A stretch of DNA of 64,000 nt from Pseudomonas viridiflava (GTDB lineage Bacteria > Pseudomonadota > Gammaproteobacteria > Pseudomonadales > Pseudomonadaceae): assembly GCF_900589395.1 (NCBI RefSeq), contig NZ_UUIS01000073.1, positions 1 through 64,000 on the forward strand, written 5' to 3'. This document shows positions 17,182-25,663 of the stretch, one piece after another (the first letter of the stretch is position 1; each line of letters opens with the position of its first letter). The notes beneath the pieces are model-generated. The model was not told the DNA's origin. It saw nothing but the letters and a program-made list of their open reading frames with translations, and made no database searches. The translations under genes and the position numbers were made by a program.

Positions 17182-18192
17182 TCAGGCGATCAGCTGCGCG
17201 GCCCGCAAGGCTTGCAGGGCCTGCAGCCAGCGCGGGTGCTGGCGGTATTCGCTGGCGGCATGGGCCTGGCCGCGCATGCGCGCCAGCCGCGGCGATGGCG
17301 TGACATGCAGGCGTTGCGCCGCGCTCAGGGCCAGCTCGGCCGCCGCCCGGTCATTGCACACCAGGCCCATGTCGCAGCCGGCGCTCAGCGCCGCTTCGAT
17401 ACGGCTGGCCGCATCGCCGACCACATGGGCGCCGGCCATTGACAGGTCGTCACTGAAGATCACCCCGTCAAATTGCAGCTCGCCGCGCAGGATGTCCTGC
17501 AGCCAGCGCCGCGAGAAGCCGGCGGGCTGTGCGTCGACCTGCGGGTAGATCACATGGGCAGGCATCACGGCGGCCAATTGCCGGCTCAGGCGGGCGAAAG
17601 GCACCAGGTCCTGGGCCCGGATACTGTCCAGGCTGCGCTCGTCGGTGGGGATGGCCACGTGCGAATCGGCTTCGGCCCAGCCATGCCCCGGAAAGTGCTT
17701 GCCGGTGGCGGCCATGCCGGCCTCGTTCATGCCCTGGATAAAGGCACCGGCCAGTTGCGCGGCGCGCTCGGGATCGCCCTCGAAGGCACGGGTACCGACC
17801 ACGGCACTGCGCTGGTGGTCAAGGTCCAGGACGGGTGCAAAACTCAGGTCCAGCCCCACCGCCAGCACTTCGGCGGCCATCACCCAGCCACAATGGCGGG
17901 CCAGTCTCTGCGCCTGCGGGTGCGCGGCGATCGAACGCATGGCCGGCAAACGGGTAAATCCCTGGCGCAGGCGCTGCACACGGCCGCCTTCCTGGTCGAC
18001 AGCCAGCAGTAAATCAGGACGAATTGCACGAATGGACGCACTCAGCTCGCGCACCTGGCGCGGGTGCTCGATATTGCGCGCAAAGATAATCAGGCCACCC
18101 ACTTGCGGGTGGCGCAGGAAACTGCGGTCTTCAGCTGTCAGCCAGAGGCCTTCGACATCGACCATCAAGGAGCCTTGCAGGCCAGAACTCAT
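17182..18192 (-). CDS. nagZ: beta-N-acetylglucosaminidase (peptidoglycan recycling)
   Basis: A 336-residue GH3 beta-hexosaminidase that removes GlcNAc from GlcNAc-1,6-anhydroMurNAc peptides in the cytoplasm, generating the AmpR-active muropeptide. Visible motifs are LLAVDQEGGRVQRLR, the KHFPGHG loop with its catalytic His, and the nucleophile Asp in FSDDLSMAG. Length is normal and no signal peptide is present. It lies 75 bp downstream of psrA on the same strand, the conserved Pseudomonas order psrA-nagZ, and is convergent with pssA with no gap. Confidence 0.95.
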   Translation of the reverse strand: MSSGLQGSLMVDVEGLWLTAEDRSFLRHPQVGGLIIFARNIEHPRQVRELSASIRAIRPDLLLAVDQEGGRVQRLRQGFTRLPAMRSIAAHPQAQRLARHCGWVMAAEVLAVGLDLSFAPVLDLDHQRSAVVGTRAFEGDPERAAQLAGAFIQGMNEAGMAATGKHFPGHGWAEADSHVAIPTDERSLDSIRAQDLVPFARLSRQLAAVMPAHVIYPQVDAQPAGFSRRWLQDILRGELQFDGVIFSDDLSMAGAHVVGDAASRIEAALSAGCDMGLVCNDRAAAELALSAAQRLHVTPSPRLARMRGQAHAASEYRQHPRWLQALQALRAAQLIA

Positions 18193-18267
18193 AGGAAACC
18201 TTCACACCATTGCCTTGGATCAGGGCCGCATGGTGCTTGATCCTGGCGCCTGGTGCAATGCAGCGGC

Positions 18268-18993
18268 TCAGGCTTTGACCACACCTGCGGTGCCGTTGGG
18301 CGCGGTGGCAGTCTTGGTGCGCGGTCGCGGCTGGGCGGTGATCATGTCCGAATCGGTCAGCCCGCTGTCAGCCCGCATGCCGGCGGCCAGGAACGGCACC
18401 ATCAGGCGCATGACCTGCTCGATGGAGGTGTGTACGCCAAAATCGTTTTCGGCAATCGCCCGTAGCGCCTTGATGCCGGACATGCTGAACGCGGCAGCCC
18501 CGAGCATGAAGTGCACGCGCCAGAACAGCTCAATGGGCGGTATGGACGGCGCGGCCTCATTGACCAGCACCATATAACGGCGAAACACCTTGCCGTAGGT
18601 GTCTTCCATGTAACGGCGCAAGTGGCCCTGGCTCTGGCTGAAGGCCAGGCCCAGCAGGCGCATGAAGATCGACAGGTCGTTGCCACTGCGTGGCTGCACG
18701 GCCATGGCCTGCTCGACCAGGATGCCCAATAGCTCTTCGAGGTCAGGCTTGTGTTCCGGACGGGTCTGGCGACGCTCCAGCTCACGGTCGAGGCTGGCAC
18801 AGAAAGGCCCCAGAAAGCGTGAGAACACGGCCTGAATCAAGGCCTTCTTGGAACCGAAGTGATAGTTCACCGCCGCCAGGTTGACCGAGGCCTTGCTGGT
18901 GATCAGCCGCAGCGAAGTCTCGGCAAAGCCGCGCTCGGCGAACAATTGCTCGGCAGCATCAAGAATACGTTCAACGGTTTCTGACTGGGCCAT
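18268..18993 (-). CDS. psrA: TetR-family regulator PsrA
   Basis: A 241-residue TetR-type regulator whose N-terminal domain (SETVERILDAAEQLFAERGF and NLAAVNYHFGSKKALI) matches PsrA. In Pseudomonas PsrA senses long-chain fatty acids, represses itself and beta-oxidation genes, and activates rpoS. The start MAQSETV at 18993 is chosen by family; the in-frame extension runs through the operator. Its predicted operator lies 28 bp upstream, and lexA is divergent. The fadBA operon it would control is 6 kb away in this window. Confidence 0.92.
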   Translation of the reverse strand: MAQSETVERILDAAEQLFAERGFAETSLRLITSKASVNLAAVNYHFGSKKALIQAVFSRFLGPFCASLDRELERRQTRPEHKPDLEELLGILVEQAMAVQPRSGNDLSIFMRLLGLAFSQSQGHLRRYMEDTYGKVFRRYMVLVNEAAPSIPPIELFWRVHFMLGAAAFSMSGIKALRAIAENDFGVHTSIEQVMRLMVPFLAAGMRADSGLTDSDMITAQPRPRTKTATAPNGTAGVVKA

Positions 18994-19020
18994 GGCTCTC
19001 TGCCTGACAAAACAATCGTT

Positions 19021-19036
19021 TGAAACATACGTTTCA
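19021..19036. promoter_or_regulatory. PsrA operator upstream of psrA
   Basis: TGAAACATACGTTTCA has perfect arms TGAAAC / GTTTCA around ATAC and matches the known PsrA consensus (C/G)AAAC-N2-4-GTTT(G/C). It sits 28 bp ahead of the psrA start, as expected for autorepression. Confidence 0.88.
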
Positions 19037-19161
19037 GGCAGGTGGGTTGTCAAGTCAGTGGTTCATTTTGTGGCCGAACAGTCACGTATTCAAGCCGGTC
19101 TGACAAGCGCATCGCGTCGCTTTGCAGAGCTGGCCGTCTGGCGAAAAAATAAACAGGGCGA

Positions 19162-19189
19162 TTGCCAAGACGCTTTCACTGTATATAAT
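19162..19189 (+). promoter_or_regulatory. sigma-70 promoter of lexA
   Basis: TTGCCA (19162-19167) and TATAAT (19184-19189) are separated by 16 bp. The -10 hexamer is a perfect consensus and lies inside the first LexA box, so bound LexA would block RNA polymerase. Confidence 0.75.
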
Positions 19190-19194
19190 CCCAG
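19179..19194 (+). promoter_or_regulatory. LexA (SOS) box 1
   Basis: CTGTATATAATCCCAG fits the gammaproteobacterial SOS box CTG-N10-CAG and overlaps the -10 element of the lexA promoter. Confidence 0.93.
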
Positions 19195-19197
19195 TCA

Positions 19198-19213
19198 CTG
19201 TACAAAAATCCAG
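19198..19213 (+). promoter_or_regulatory. LexA (SOS) box 2
   Basis: CTGTACAAAAATCCAG is a second CTG-N10-CAG site, 3 bp after box 1 and ending 10 bp before the lexA start codon. Tandem boxes ahead of lexA imply tight, possibly cooperative autorepression. Confidence 0.92.
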
Positions 19214-19223
19214 AGCGCCCACC

Positions 19224-19832
19224 ATGATCAAACTGACGCCACGCCAGGCCGAAATCCTGGGCTTCATCAAGCAGTGCCTAGAAGACAACGGCTACCCGCC
19301 TACCCGTGCCGAGATCGCCCAGAAGCTGGGCTTCAAGTCGCCCAATGCCGCCGAAGAACACCTCAAGGCCCTGGCCCGCAAGGGTGCCATTGAAATGACG
19401 CCCGGCGCCTCGCGCGGCATCCGCATTCCGGGCTTCGAAGCGCGGGCCGACGACAGCAGCCTGCCGGTCATCGGCCGTGTGGCTGCCGGCGCCCCGATTC
19501 TCGCCCAGCAGCACATCGAAGAGTCGTGCAACATCAACCCGGCCTTCTTCCACCCCAGCGCCAATTACCTGTTGCGCGTGCACGGCATGAGCATGAAGAA
19601 CGTGGGCATTCTCGACGGCGACCTGCTGGCCGTCCACACCACACGTGAAGCCCGCAACGGCCAGATCGTCGTCGCCCGCATTGGTGATGAAGTGACCGTC
19701 AAACGCTTCAAGCGCGAAGGTAACAAGGTCTGGCTGATTGCCGAGAATCCCGATTTCGCCCCTATCGAAATCGATCTCAAGGAGCAAGAGCTGGTCATCG
19801 AAGGTTTGAGCGTTGGCGTGATCCGCCGCTAA
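19224..19832 (+). CDS. lexA: LexA repressor of the SOS response
   Basis: A 202-residue LexA, the exact family length. N-terminal winged helix (LTPRQAEILGFIKQCLEDNG), the Ala-Gly self-cleavage site in GRVAAGAPI at about residues 90-91, the catalytic Ser in HGMSMKNVGILDGD, and Lys in ARIGDEVTVKRFK. It represses DNA-damage genes until RecA filaments trigger autocleavage. The start MIKLTPRQ lies directly after two LexA boxes. sulA follows after 11 bp in the same SOS-controlled transcript. Confidence 0.97.
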   Translation: MIKLTPRQAEILGFIKQCLEDNGYPPTRAEIAQKLGFKSPNAAEEHLKALARKGAIEMTPGASRGIRIPGFEARADDSSLPVIGRVAAGAPILAQQHIEESCNINPAFFHPSANYLLRVHGMSMKNVGILDGDLLAVHTTREARNGQIVVARIGDEVTVKRFKREGNKVWLIAENPDFAPIEIDLKEQELVIEGLSVGVIRR

Positions 19833-19843
19833 GGGAGAACATT

Positions 19844-20329
19844 ATGCAGTTCCATTCGGTGCCCAATACCCAACTCCACCTGTTCGAGGCGTTCCTGGCC
19901 CAGCCCATGCCTGTGCCCATGGATGTGCCGATGATCACACCCTTGCAGCCAGTGCTCCATGAGCCGGCTCCGGACGTATTCAGTGAAGTGTCGTTGCGTG
20001 GTGCCGCCGGGAACTGCCTGAGCCTCCTGGCCCCCATGCTCCGGGAACTGAGCCTGGGCCCGAATGCGCGCTGGCTGACGCTGGTCGCGCCGCCGCCAAG
20101 CATGACCCAGAGCTGGCTGCGCGAGGCCGGTTTGAATCGGGAGCGAATCCTGCTGTTACAGCCCAGTGGTAACCAGAGCACGTTGCAACTGGCCCGTGAA
20201 GTCCTGCGCCTGGGACGTAGCCACACGGTGGTGAGCTGGTTCAATCCGCTCAGCCCGGCCGCCCGTCAACAACTGACTGCTGCCGCGCGCATCGGCGATG
20301 CCCAGAGCCTGAACATCCGCCTGGGTTGA
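19844..20329 (+). CDS. sulA: SOS cell-division inhibitor SulA
   Basis: A 161-residue SulA-family protein that binds FtsZ and blocks septation during DNA damage. The central segment (GNCLSLLAPMLRELSLG, then WLTLVAPPPSMTQSWLREAG) and the later NQSTLQLAREVLRLGRSHTVVSWF match the family. It starts 11 bp after the lexA stop with GGGAGA ahead of the ATG, so it relies on the lexA promoter and its two LexA boxes. This lexA-sulA arrangement is characteristic of Pseudomonas. Confidence 0.92.
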   Translation: MQFHSVPNTQLHLFEAFLAQPMPVPMDVPMITPLQPVLHEPAPDVFSEVSLRGAAGNCLSLLAPMLRELSLGPNARWLTLVAPPPSMTQSWLREAGLNRERILLLQPSGNQSTLQLAREVLRLGRSHTVVSWFNPLSPAARQQLTAAARIGDAQSLNIRLG

Positions 20330-20350
20330 ATACAGCCAGCGAAGCGGGAC

Positions 20351-20587
20351 TCAGTGCAACACGCGAGGCCCGTCTTCATCCTTCTCCATTACACCCTCTG
20401 CCAAGCGCCCTGCCATCTGTACGCCTACGCTCAGCATGGCCTTGGCAACTTCGACGTGCTGCCCCTGCAGGAAGACCTTGGCGTCCTCGGAAAAATTCAG
20501 GGTCACCAGCGAACCTTCGTCATCGGCACGACGCAGCTCGATACGACCGTCGGGAAGTTCGACGATTTCAAGAAAAGAAGTAGGCAT
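20351..20587 (-). CDS. conserved hypothetical protein (78 aa)
   Basis: A 78-residue acidic protein (MPTSFLEIVELPDGRIELRR at the N-terminus) with no signal peptide or membrane segment. It lies convergent to sulA and downstream of the DUF6586-like gene, the position of the small uncharacterised gene found between sulA and topA in other pseudomonads. The start is chosen from family appearance; the codons before it look non-coding. Function unknown. Confidence 0.72.
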   Translation of the reverse strand: MPTSFLEIVELPDGRIELRRADDEGSLVTLNFSEDAKVFLQGQHVEVAKAMLSVGVQMAGRLAEGVMEKDEDGPRVLH

Positions 20588-20652
20588 CAGTACAAATACT
20601 CCACGAAAGGCGGACAGTGTAACAGTCCGCACTGTCGCATACATCACAGGTT

Positions 20653-21174
20653 TCAGAACTCGTTCAGGCCTTCGCGATAACGCACAGCCAGGGCCTTGAG
20701 CGATTGCCGCCAGCTTTCCAGCTCGTCATGGTCCAGTTCCGGCTCAGGCTCGCGGTCCAGGTTCACCGCCACGATCATCGGCTGGGTGACATCGCCCTTG
20801 GGCTTGACGATCTCCCGGGGCGGCTCGAACAACGCGCCATAGGCGGCCAGCAAGCGGGCCACCCAGGTAGGCGAGTTCTGCGCCAGCTCGATCAGTTCGC
20901 CCAGCTCCGGAATCGCCACGCTCTCGATGACTTGCGGGGAGAGCAACTGCTCGGCACGCGGCGCATTGGCTTGCGGCAAGCGGTAGTAACCGGCAATTTC
21001 ATGACACAGGCCCAGCAGGGCACCGTAAAGATGAAACAGCACCGCTTCACGTTCTGCCTGAACCTGCGCCTGGGCGTTGATGGCCTGGCCCTGCTCGGCC
21101 TTGTTCAGGGCTTGCAGCGCAAGGCCGGCGAAATAGATCTTCTGGTTGGTACGGGTATAACGCTCTTGAGCCAT
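20653..21174 (-). CDS. conserved hypothetical protein (DUF6586-like)
   Basis: A 173-residue, mostly helical cytoplasmic protein (MAQERYTRTNQKIYFAGLAL at the start) that looks like the Pseudomonas protein conserved directly downstream of topA, filed as DUF6586. There are no catalytic motifs, membrane segments or signal peptide. The 89-bp gap to topA suggests co-transcription. The family name comes from memory of the locus and has not been searched. Confidence 0.72.
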   Translation of the reverse strand: MAQERYTRTNQKIYFAGLALQALNKAEQGQAINAQAQVQAEREAVLFHLYGALLGLCHEIAGYYRLPQANAPRAEQLLSPQVIESVAIPELGELIELAQNSPTWVARLLAAYGALFEPPREIVKPKGDVTQPMIVAVNLDREPEPELDHDELESWRQSLKALAVRYREGLNEF

Positions 21175-21263
21175 GCGGCTAACTCCCCTGAGTCACAAAT
21201 GGAACGGGCGTTGGCCGAAGGCCAGGCACCCTTGCCGGGATTAACCGGCAAGGGCTGACCCGA

Positions 21264-23876
21264 TCAGCGCTTGTCTTCGACCTTCCACGCCTTGCCGTCG
21301 TAGAACGCGCGCCAGCCGGTCGGCTTGCCTTCCACTTCGGTCTGCACATATTGCTCCTTGGTCTTGCGGCTGTAACGCACGACCGCTGGACGACCCTCGG
21401 CATCCCTGGCCGGTGCGTCGCACAGGAAGTGATACTTGGGATCGATCTCTTCACGGTGCGGCAGCAGCTCGATCACCAAGGGGGCGCGGGTTTCACGGTT
21501 TTTCGGGAACTGGCTGGCGGCCAGGAACAACCCCGAGGCCCCATCGCGCAAGATATAGGTGTCGTCGACCTTCTCGCACTTGAGCTCCGGCATTTTCACC
21601 GGGTCCATCTTCGGTGGCGCCGCCTCACCGCTTTTGAGCAGCTTGCGGGTGTTCTTGCATTCGGCATTGGTGCAACCGAAGAACTTGCCAAAACGGCCGG
21701 TCTTGAGCTGCATCTCGCTGCCGCATTTGTCGCACTCAAGGCTTGGGCCTTCATAACCCTTGATGCGATAGGTGCCCTCTTCAATCTCGTAGCCGGTGCA
21801 ATCGGGGTTGTTACCACAGATATGCAGCTTGTGCTTCTCGTCGAGCAGGTACGCGTCCATCGCCGTGCTGCAGATGGGGCAGCGGTGCTTGCCGCGCAGG
21901 ACCCGCGATTCAGACTCGCCCTCGTCATCCTCGGCAATCTCGTCGCCGGGGGTGAGGTTGATGGTGGCCTTGCAGCGCTCCTTGGGCGGCAGGCTATAGC
22001 CCGAACAACCCAGGAAGACGCCGGTGGAGGCGGTGCGGATCTGCATCGGCCGGCCACAGGTCTTGCACGGGATGTCGGTCATCACCGGCTGGTTGGCACG
22101 CATACCGCCTTCGGCGGCCTCGGCCACTTCGAGCTTTTTGCGGAAATCGCCGTAGAACTCGTCCAGCACGTTTTTCCAGTCGCGCTCGCCCTGGGCCACG
22201 TCGTCGAGGTTTTCTTCCATGCCGGCGGTGAAGCCGTAGTCCATCAGGTTGGAAAAGCTCTCGGCCAGGCGCTCGGTGACGATGTCACCCATTTTCTCGG
22301 AATAGAACCGGCGGTTATGCAGTGCGACATAGCCGCGGTCCTGGATGGTGGAAATGATCGCGGCATAGGTCGATGGACGACCGATACCGCGCTTTTCCAT
22401 TTCCTTGACCAGGCTGGCTTCGGAGAAGCGTGCCGGTGGCTTGGTGAAATGCTGGCTGGGCTCCAGCGCCAACAGCTCCAGTGCCTCGCCCTCGGCCATG
22501 TCCGGCAGCACGCTGTCGTCGCCTGGCTTGGCGATCTGCGGCAGCACCTTGGTGTAGCCGTCGAACTTGAGGATGCGGCCCTTGGCACGCAGCTCGTAGT
22601 CGCTGGCACTGACGCTGACCGTGGTCGACAGGTATTGCGCCGGCGGCATCTGGCAGGCCACGAACTGGCGCCAGATCAACTCGTAGAGGCGCTCGGCATC
22701 GCGCTCCATGCCCGTCAACTTGCTCGGGTGTGTGTTGACATCCGAAGGCCGGATCGCCTCGTGCGCCTCCTGGGCGCCTTCCTTGCTGCTGTAGAGGTTG
22801 GGCGCCTCAGGCAGGTACTTCTTGCCAAACTCGCTCTCGATGAAACTGCGGGCCATCTCCAGGGCATCGCTCGACAGGTTGGTCGAGTCGGTACGCATGT
22901 AGGTGATGTAGCCGGCCTCGTAAAGGCGCTGGGCCATCATCATGGTCTTCTTCACGCCAAAGCCGAGGCGATTGCTTGCCGCCTGCTGCAGGGTCGAAGT
23001 GATGAACGGTGCCGACGGCTTGCTGCTGGTGGGCTTGTCTTCACGCTTGACGATCTGATAGCTGGACGCCTTGAGGGTCTGCAGCGCGGCCGTCGCCTGG
23101 GCTTCATTGAGCGGCTTGAAGGCCTCCCCCTTGTGCCGGGCAACCTCGAAGCGCACCTGGGCACCCTTGGCAGTGCCGAGGTTGGCGTGTACTTCCCAGT
23201 ACTCTTCGGGATTGAACGCACGAATCTCACGCTCGCGCTCGACCACCAGCTTCACGGCCACCGATTGCACACGACCGGCCGACAGGCCGCGGGCGACCTT
23301 CTGCCAGAGCAGCGGCGAGACCATGTAGCCCACAACCCGATCAAGGAAGCGTCGGGCCTGCTGGGCATTGACGCGGTCGATGTCCAGTTCGCCCGGCTGG
23401 GAGAAGGCTTCCTGGATGGCTTTCTTGGTGATTTCGTTGAACACCACGCGCTTGAAGCGCTCGTCTTCACCACCGATGGCTTCGCGCAGGTGCCAGGCAA
23501 TGGCCTCCCCTTCGCGGTCCAAGTCCGTTGCCAGGTAGATGGTGTCGGCATCCTTGGCCAGCTTGCGCAGCTCTTCGATGACCTTTTCCTTGCCCGGCAG
23601 GATCTCGTACTGGGCTTTCCAGCCCTGGTCCGGATCGACGCCCATGCGCGCCACCAACTGGCGGCGGGCCTTCTCCTTGGGGGTCAGCACCGGCGCATCA
23701 CCGGCAGCAGCCTTGCCGCGCTTGGCAGCAGGCTCTTTGCTGGCACTGGCCGAACCGCTGGTGGGCAGGTCACGGATATGGCCGATACTCGACTTCACCA
23801 CGTACTGGTTGCCCAAATACTTGTTGATGGTCTTGGCCTTAGCCGGGGATTCCACGATGACCAGCGATTTGCCCAT
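21264..23876 (-). CDS. topA: DNA topoisomerase I (type IA)
   Basis: An 870-residue topoisomerase I that relaxes negative supercoils. Toprim domain at the N-terminus (LVIVESPAKAKTINKYLG; acidic motif DLDRE at 118-122), active-site Tyr326 in GYITYMRTDST, and three C-terminal four-cysteine zinc fingers (CKTCGRPM, CPICSTAM, CDKCGSEM). An insert rich in Lys/Ala/Ser at about residues 41-62 is typical of pseudomonads. The 266-bp upstream gap contains an A+T-rich tract near 23938-23948 that probably belongs to its promoter. Confidence 0.97.
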   Translation of the reverse strand: MGKSLVIVESPAKAKTINKYLGNQYVVKSSIGHIRDLPTSGSASASKEPAAKRGKAAAGDAPVLTPKEKARRQLVARMGVDPDQGWKAQYEILPGKEKVIEELRKLAKDADTIYLATDLDREGEAIAWHLREAIGGEDERFKRVVFNEITKKAIQEAFSQPGELDIDRVNAQQARRFLDRVVGYMVSPLLWQKVARGLSAGRVQSVAVKLVVEREREIRAFNPEEYWEVHANLGTAKGAQVRFEVARHKGEAFKPLNEAQATAALQTLKASSYQIVKREDKPTSSKPSAPFITSTLQQAASNRLGFGVKKTMMMAQRLYEAGYITYMRTDSTNLSSDALEMARSFIESEFGKKYLPEAPNLYSSKEGAQEAHEAIRPSDVNTHPSKLTGMERDAERLYELIWRQFVACQMPPAQYLSTTVSVSASDYELRAKGRILKFDGYTKVLPQIAKPGDDSVLPDMAEGEALELLALEPSQHFTKPPARFSEASLVKEMEKRGIGRPSTYAAIISTIQDRGYVALHNRRFYSEKMGDIVTERLAESFSNLMDYGFTAGMEENLDDVAQGERDWKNVLDEFYGDFRKKLEVAEAAEGGMRANQPVMTDIPCKTCGRPMQIRTASTGVFLGCSGYSLPPKERCKATINLTPGDEIAEDDEGESESRVLRGKHRCPICSTAMDAYLLDEKHKLHICGNNPDCTGYEIEEGTYRIKGYEGPSLECDKCGSEMQLKTGRFGKFFGCTNAECKNTRKLLKSGEAAPPKMDPVKMPELKCEKVDDTYILRDGASGLFLAASQFPKNRETRAPLVIELLPHREEIDPKYHFLCDAPARDAEGRPAVVRYSRKTKEQYVQTEVEGKPTGWRAFYDGKAWKVEDKR

Positions 23877-24142
23877 GGATCAGTAAATTCCTGAATACGA
23901 TAAATGAAAGACAGACGCGAGCCTGCTAAAGGCACCGCTATATATAGTGGCTACAGGGTGAGGTCAAGCACGGGACTGTGCAGCAAAACCGTCGCCGGGT
24001 CGATCACCTGATGCATAAAACACGCTCTGGCTCGCGCTTTGCCCCCATGAAAACAGGCCCTGTAACCACCTGCTTCACAGTTTTACGACAGCGGCTGCCA
24101 CGCCGCAGCGACTTTTCAGACAGCCTGATATGCCGTTTTGAC

Positions 24143-24379
24143 TCAAGGCCTGGAAAAAAGACTTTCCTCGGCCTGGACCAAAGCAAAGCGCGGCACAGGC
24201 TCGCCGTCAACCTCGACGGTCTCCTGAAACATGTCCAGGGGCCTGACCCACAGGCCGTAATCACCGTACAACGCCTGGTAGAACACCACGTATTCCTCGG
24301 TCTCGGAATGGCGCGCGACGCTGAAAACCCGGTACTCGGGCCCCTTGTAGTGACGATAAAGACCGGGCTGCAACTGCAT
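24143..24379 (-). CDS. DUF1653 domain protein
   Basis: A 78-residue protein consisting of a single DUF1653 domain: GLYRHYKGPEYRVFSVARHS, then VVFYQALYGDYGLWVRP and the tail RFALVQ. The fold is a small beta-barrel of unknown function. The ATG at 24379 follows AGAGGA at good spacing; a TTG codon directly ahead is in frame but unlikely to be used. It sits between fadA and topA, in the same place as in other Pseudomonas genomes, but a terminator separates it from fadBA. Confidence 0.85.
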   Translation of the reverse strand: MQLQPGLYRHYKGPEYRVFSVARHSETEEYVVFYQALYGDYGLWVRPLDMFQETVEVDGEPVPRFALVQAEESLFSRP

Positions 24380-24430
24380 CAACAGAGTCCTCTTGAATGG
24401 GGCAGAACCTGCCCTCGAAAAACCGTATCT

Positions 24431-24464
24431 GAAAAATACAAAAGCCGGGGCACATGGCCCCGGC
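24431..24464 (-). terminator. rho-independent terminator of fadBA
   Basis: GCCGGGGC (24444-24451) and GCCCCGGC (24457-24464) form a perfect 8-bp stem with a 5-nt loop. Read on the minus strand it is followed by TTTTGTATTTTT. It begins 19 bp after the fadA stop codon. Confidence 0.92.
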
Positions 24465-24483
24465 CGGTATCAGACGCGCGAAA

Positions 24484-25659
24484 TCAGACGCGCTCAAAGA
24501 CAGTCGAGATACCCTGCCCCAGGCCGATACACATGGTCGCCACACCCAGGCGACCCTCACGCTGCTTCATGACATTGAGCAAGGTGCCCGAAATTCGCGC
24601 CCCGGAGCAACCGAACGGGTGGCCCAAGGCGATGGCGCCGCCGTGCAGGTTAACCTTCTCGTTCATCTTGTCCAGAACCTTCAGGTCCTTGAGCACTGGC
24701 AGGGCCTGTGCAGCGAAGGCTTCGTTGAGCTCGAAATAGTCGATGTCGGCAATCGACAGACCGGCGCGCTTGAGGGCCTTCTGGGTCGCCGGCACCGGGC
24801 CGTAACCCATGATCGCAGGGTCTACACCGGCCACCGCCATTGAGCGGATCACCGCCAGCGGCTCAAGCCCCAGGTCCTTGGCACGCTGGGCCGACATCAC
24901 GATCATGCACGACGCACCGTCGGTGATCTGCGAGCTGGTGCCGGCCGTGACCGTGCCGCCCTTGGGGTTGAAGGCCGGCTTGAGGGCCGCCAAGCCTTCA
25001 AGGGTGGTGTCGGGACGAATGGTCTCGTCCTCGGCGAAGACCTTGAGGAAACCGTCTTCGTCATACCCTTGCATCGGGATGATCTCATCCTTGAAACGCC
25101 CCTCCACCGTGGCCTTGTGGGCCAACTGGTGGGAGCGCAGGGCGAAGGCGTCCTGCTGCTCACGGCTGATGCCGTGCATCTTGCCCAGCAGTTCGGCAGT
25201 CAGACCCATCATGCCGGAGGCCTTGGCCGCATGCAGCGACAGGTGCGGGTTGGGATCCACGCCGTGCATCATGCCCACATGGCCCATGTGCTCGACGCCA
25301 CCGACCACGAACACATCGCCGTTGCCGGTCATGATCGCCTGCGCGGCGGTGTGCAGCGCGCTCATCGACGAGCCGCACAGGCGACTGACGGTCTGCGCGG
25401 CGGCGGTGTGCGGGATCTGGGTCAGTAACGAGGCCATGCGCGCAATGTTCCAGCCCTGCTCCAGGGTCTGGTTGACGCAGCCCCAGATCACGTCTTCGAC
25501 TTCGCCCGGATCGACCTTGGCATTGCGCTCCAGCAACTTGCTGATCAGGTGCGCCGACATGTCTTCGGCGCGGGTGTGGCGGTGCATGCCGCCCTTGGAT
25601 CGACCCATGGGCGTGCGACCGAAGTCGACAATCACCACGTCTCTCGGATTCAGGCTCAT
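24484..25659 (-). CDS. fadA: 3-ketoacyl-CoA thiolase, beta subunit of the fatty acid oxidation complex
   Basis: A 391-residue thiolase that cleaves 3-ketoacyl-CoA with CoA to acetyl-CoA and a shortened acyl-CoA. The nucleophile is Cys95 in VSRLCGSSMS; NEAFAAQ, GHPFGCSGA and the second catalytic Cys377 in TMCIGLGQG are all present. It starts four bases after the fadB stop, so the two are translationally coupled and form the alpha2-beta2 complex. The start MSLNPRD is chosen by family; the longer frame upstream overlaps fadB. Confidence 0.96.
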   Translation of the reverse strand: MSLNPRDVVIVDFGRTPMGRSKGGMHRHTRAEDMSAHLISKLLERNAKVDPGEVEDVIWGCVNQTLEQGWNIARMASLLTQIPHTAAAQTVSRLCGSSMSALHTAAQAIMTGNGDVFVVGGVEHMGHVGMMHGVDPNPHLSLHAAKASGMMGLTAELLGKMHGISREQQDAFALRSHQLAHKATVEGRFKDEIIPMQGYDEDGFLKVFAEDETIRPDTTLEGLAALKPAFNPKGGTVTAGTSSQITDGASCMIVMSAQRAKDLGLEPLAVIRSMAVAGVDPAIMGYGPVPATQKALKRAGLSIADIDYFELNEAFAAQALPVLKDLKVLDKMNEKVNLHGGAIALGHPFGCSGARISGTLLNVMKQREGRLGVATMCIGLGQGISTVFERV

Positions 25660-25663
25660 AGGT

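Noticed and set aside
21351..23894. Plus-strand frame of about 850 codons antisense to topA
   Set aside because: It mirrors topA codon by codon, and its translation has low complexity with many His, Gly and Leu. topA is certain.
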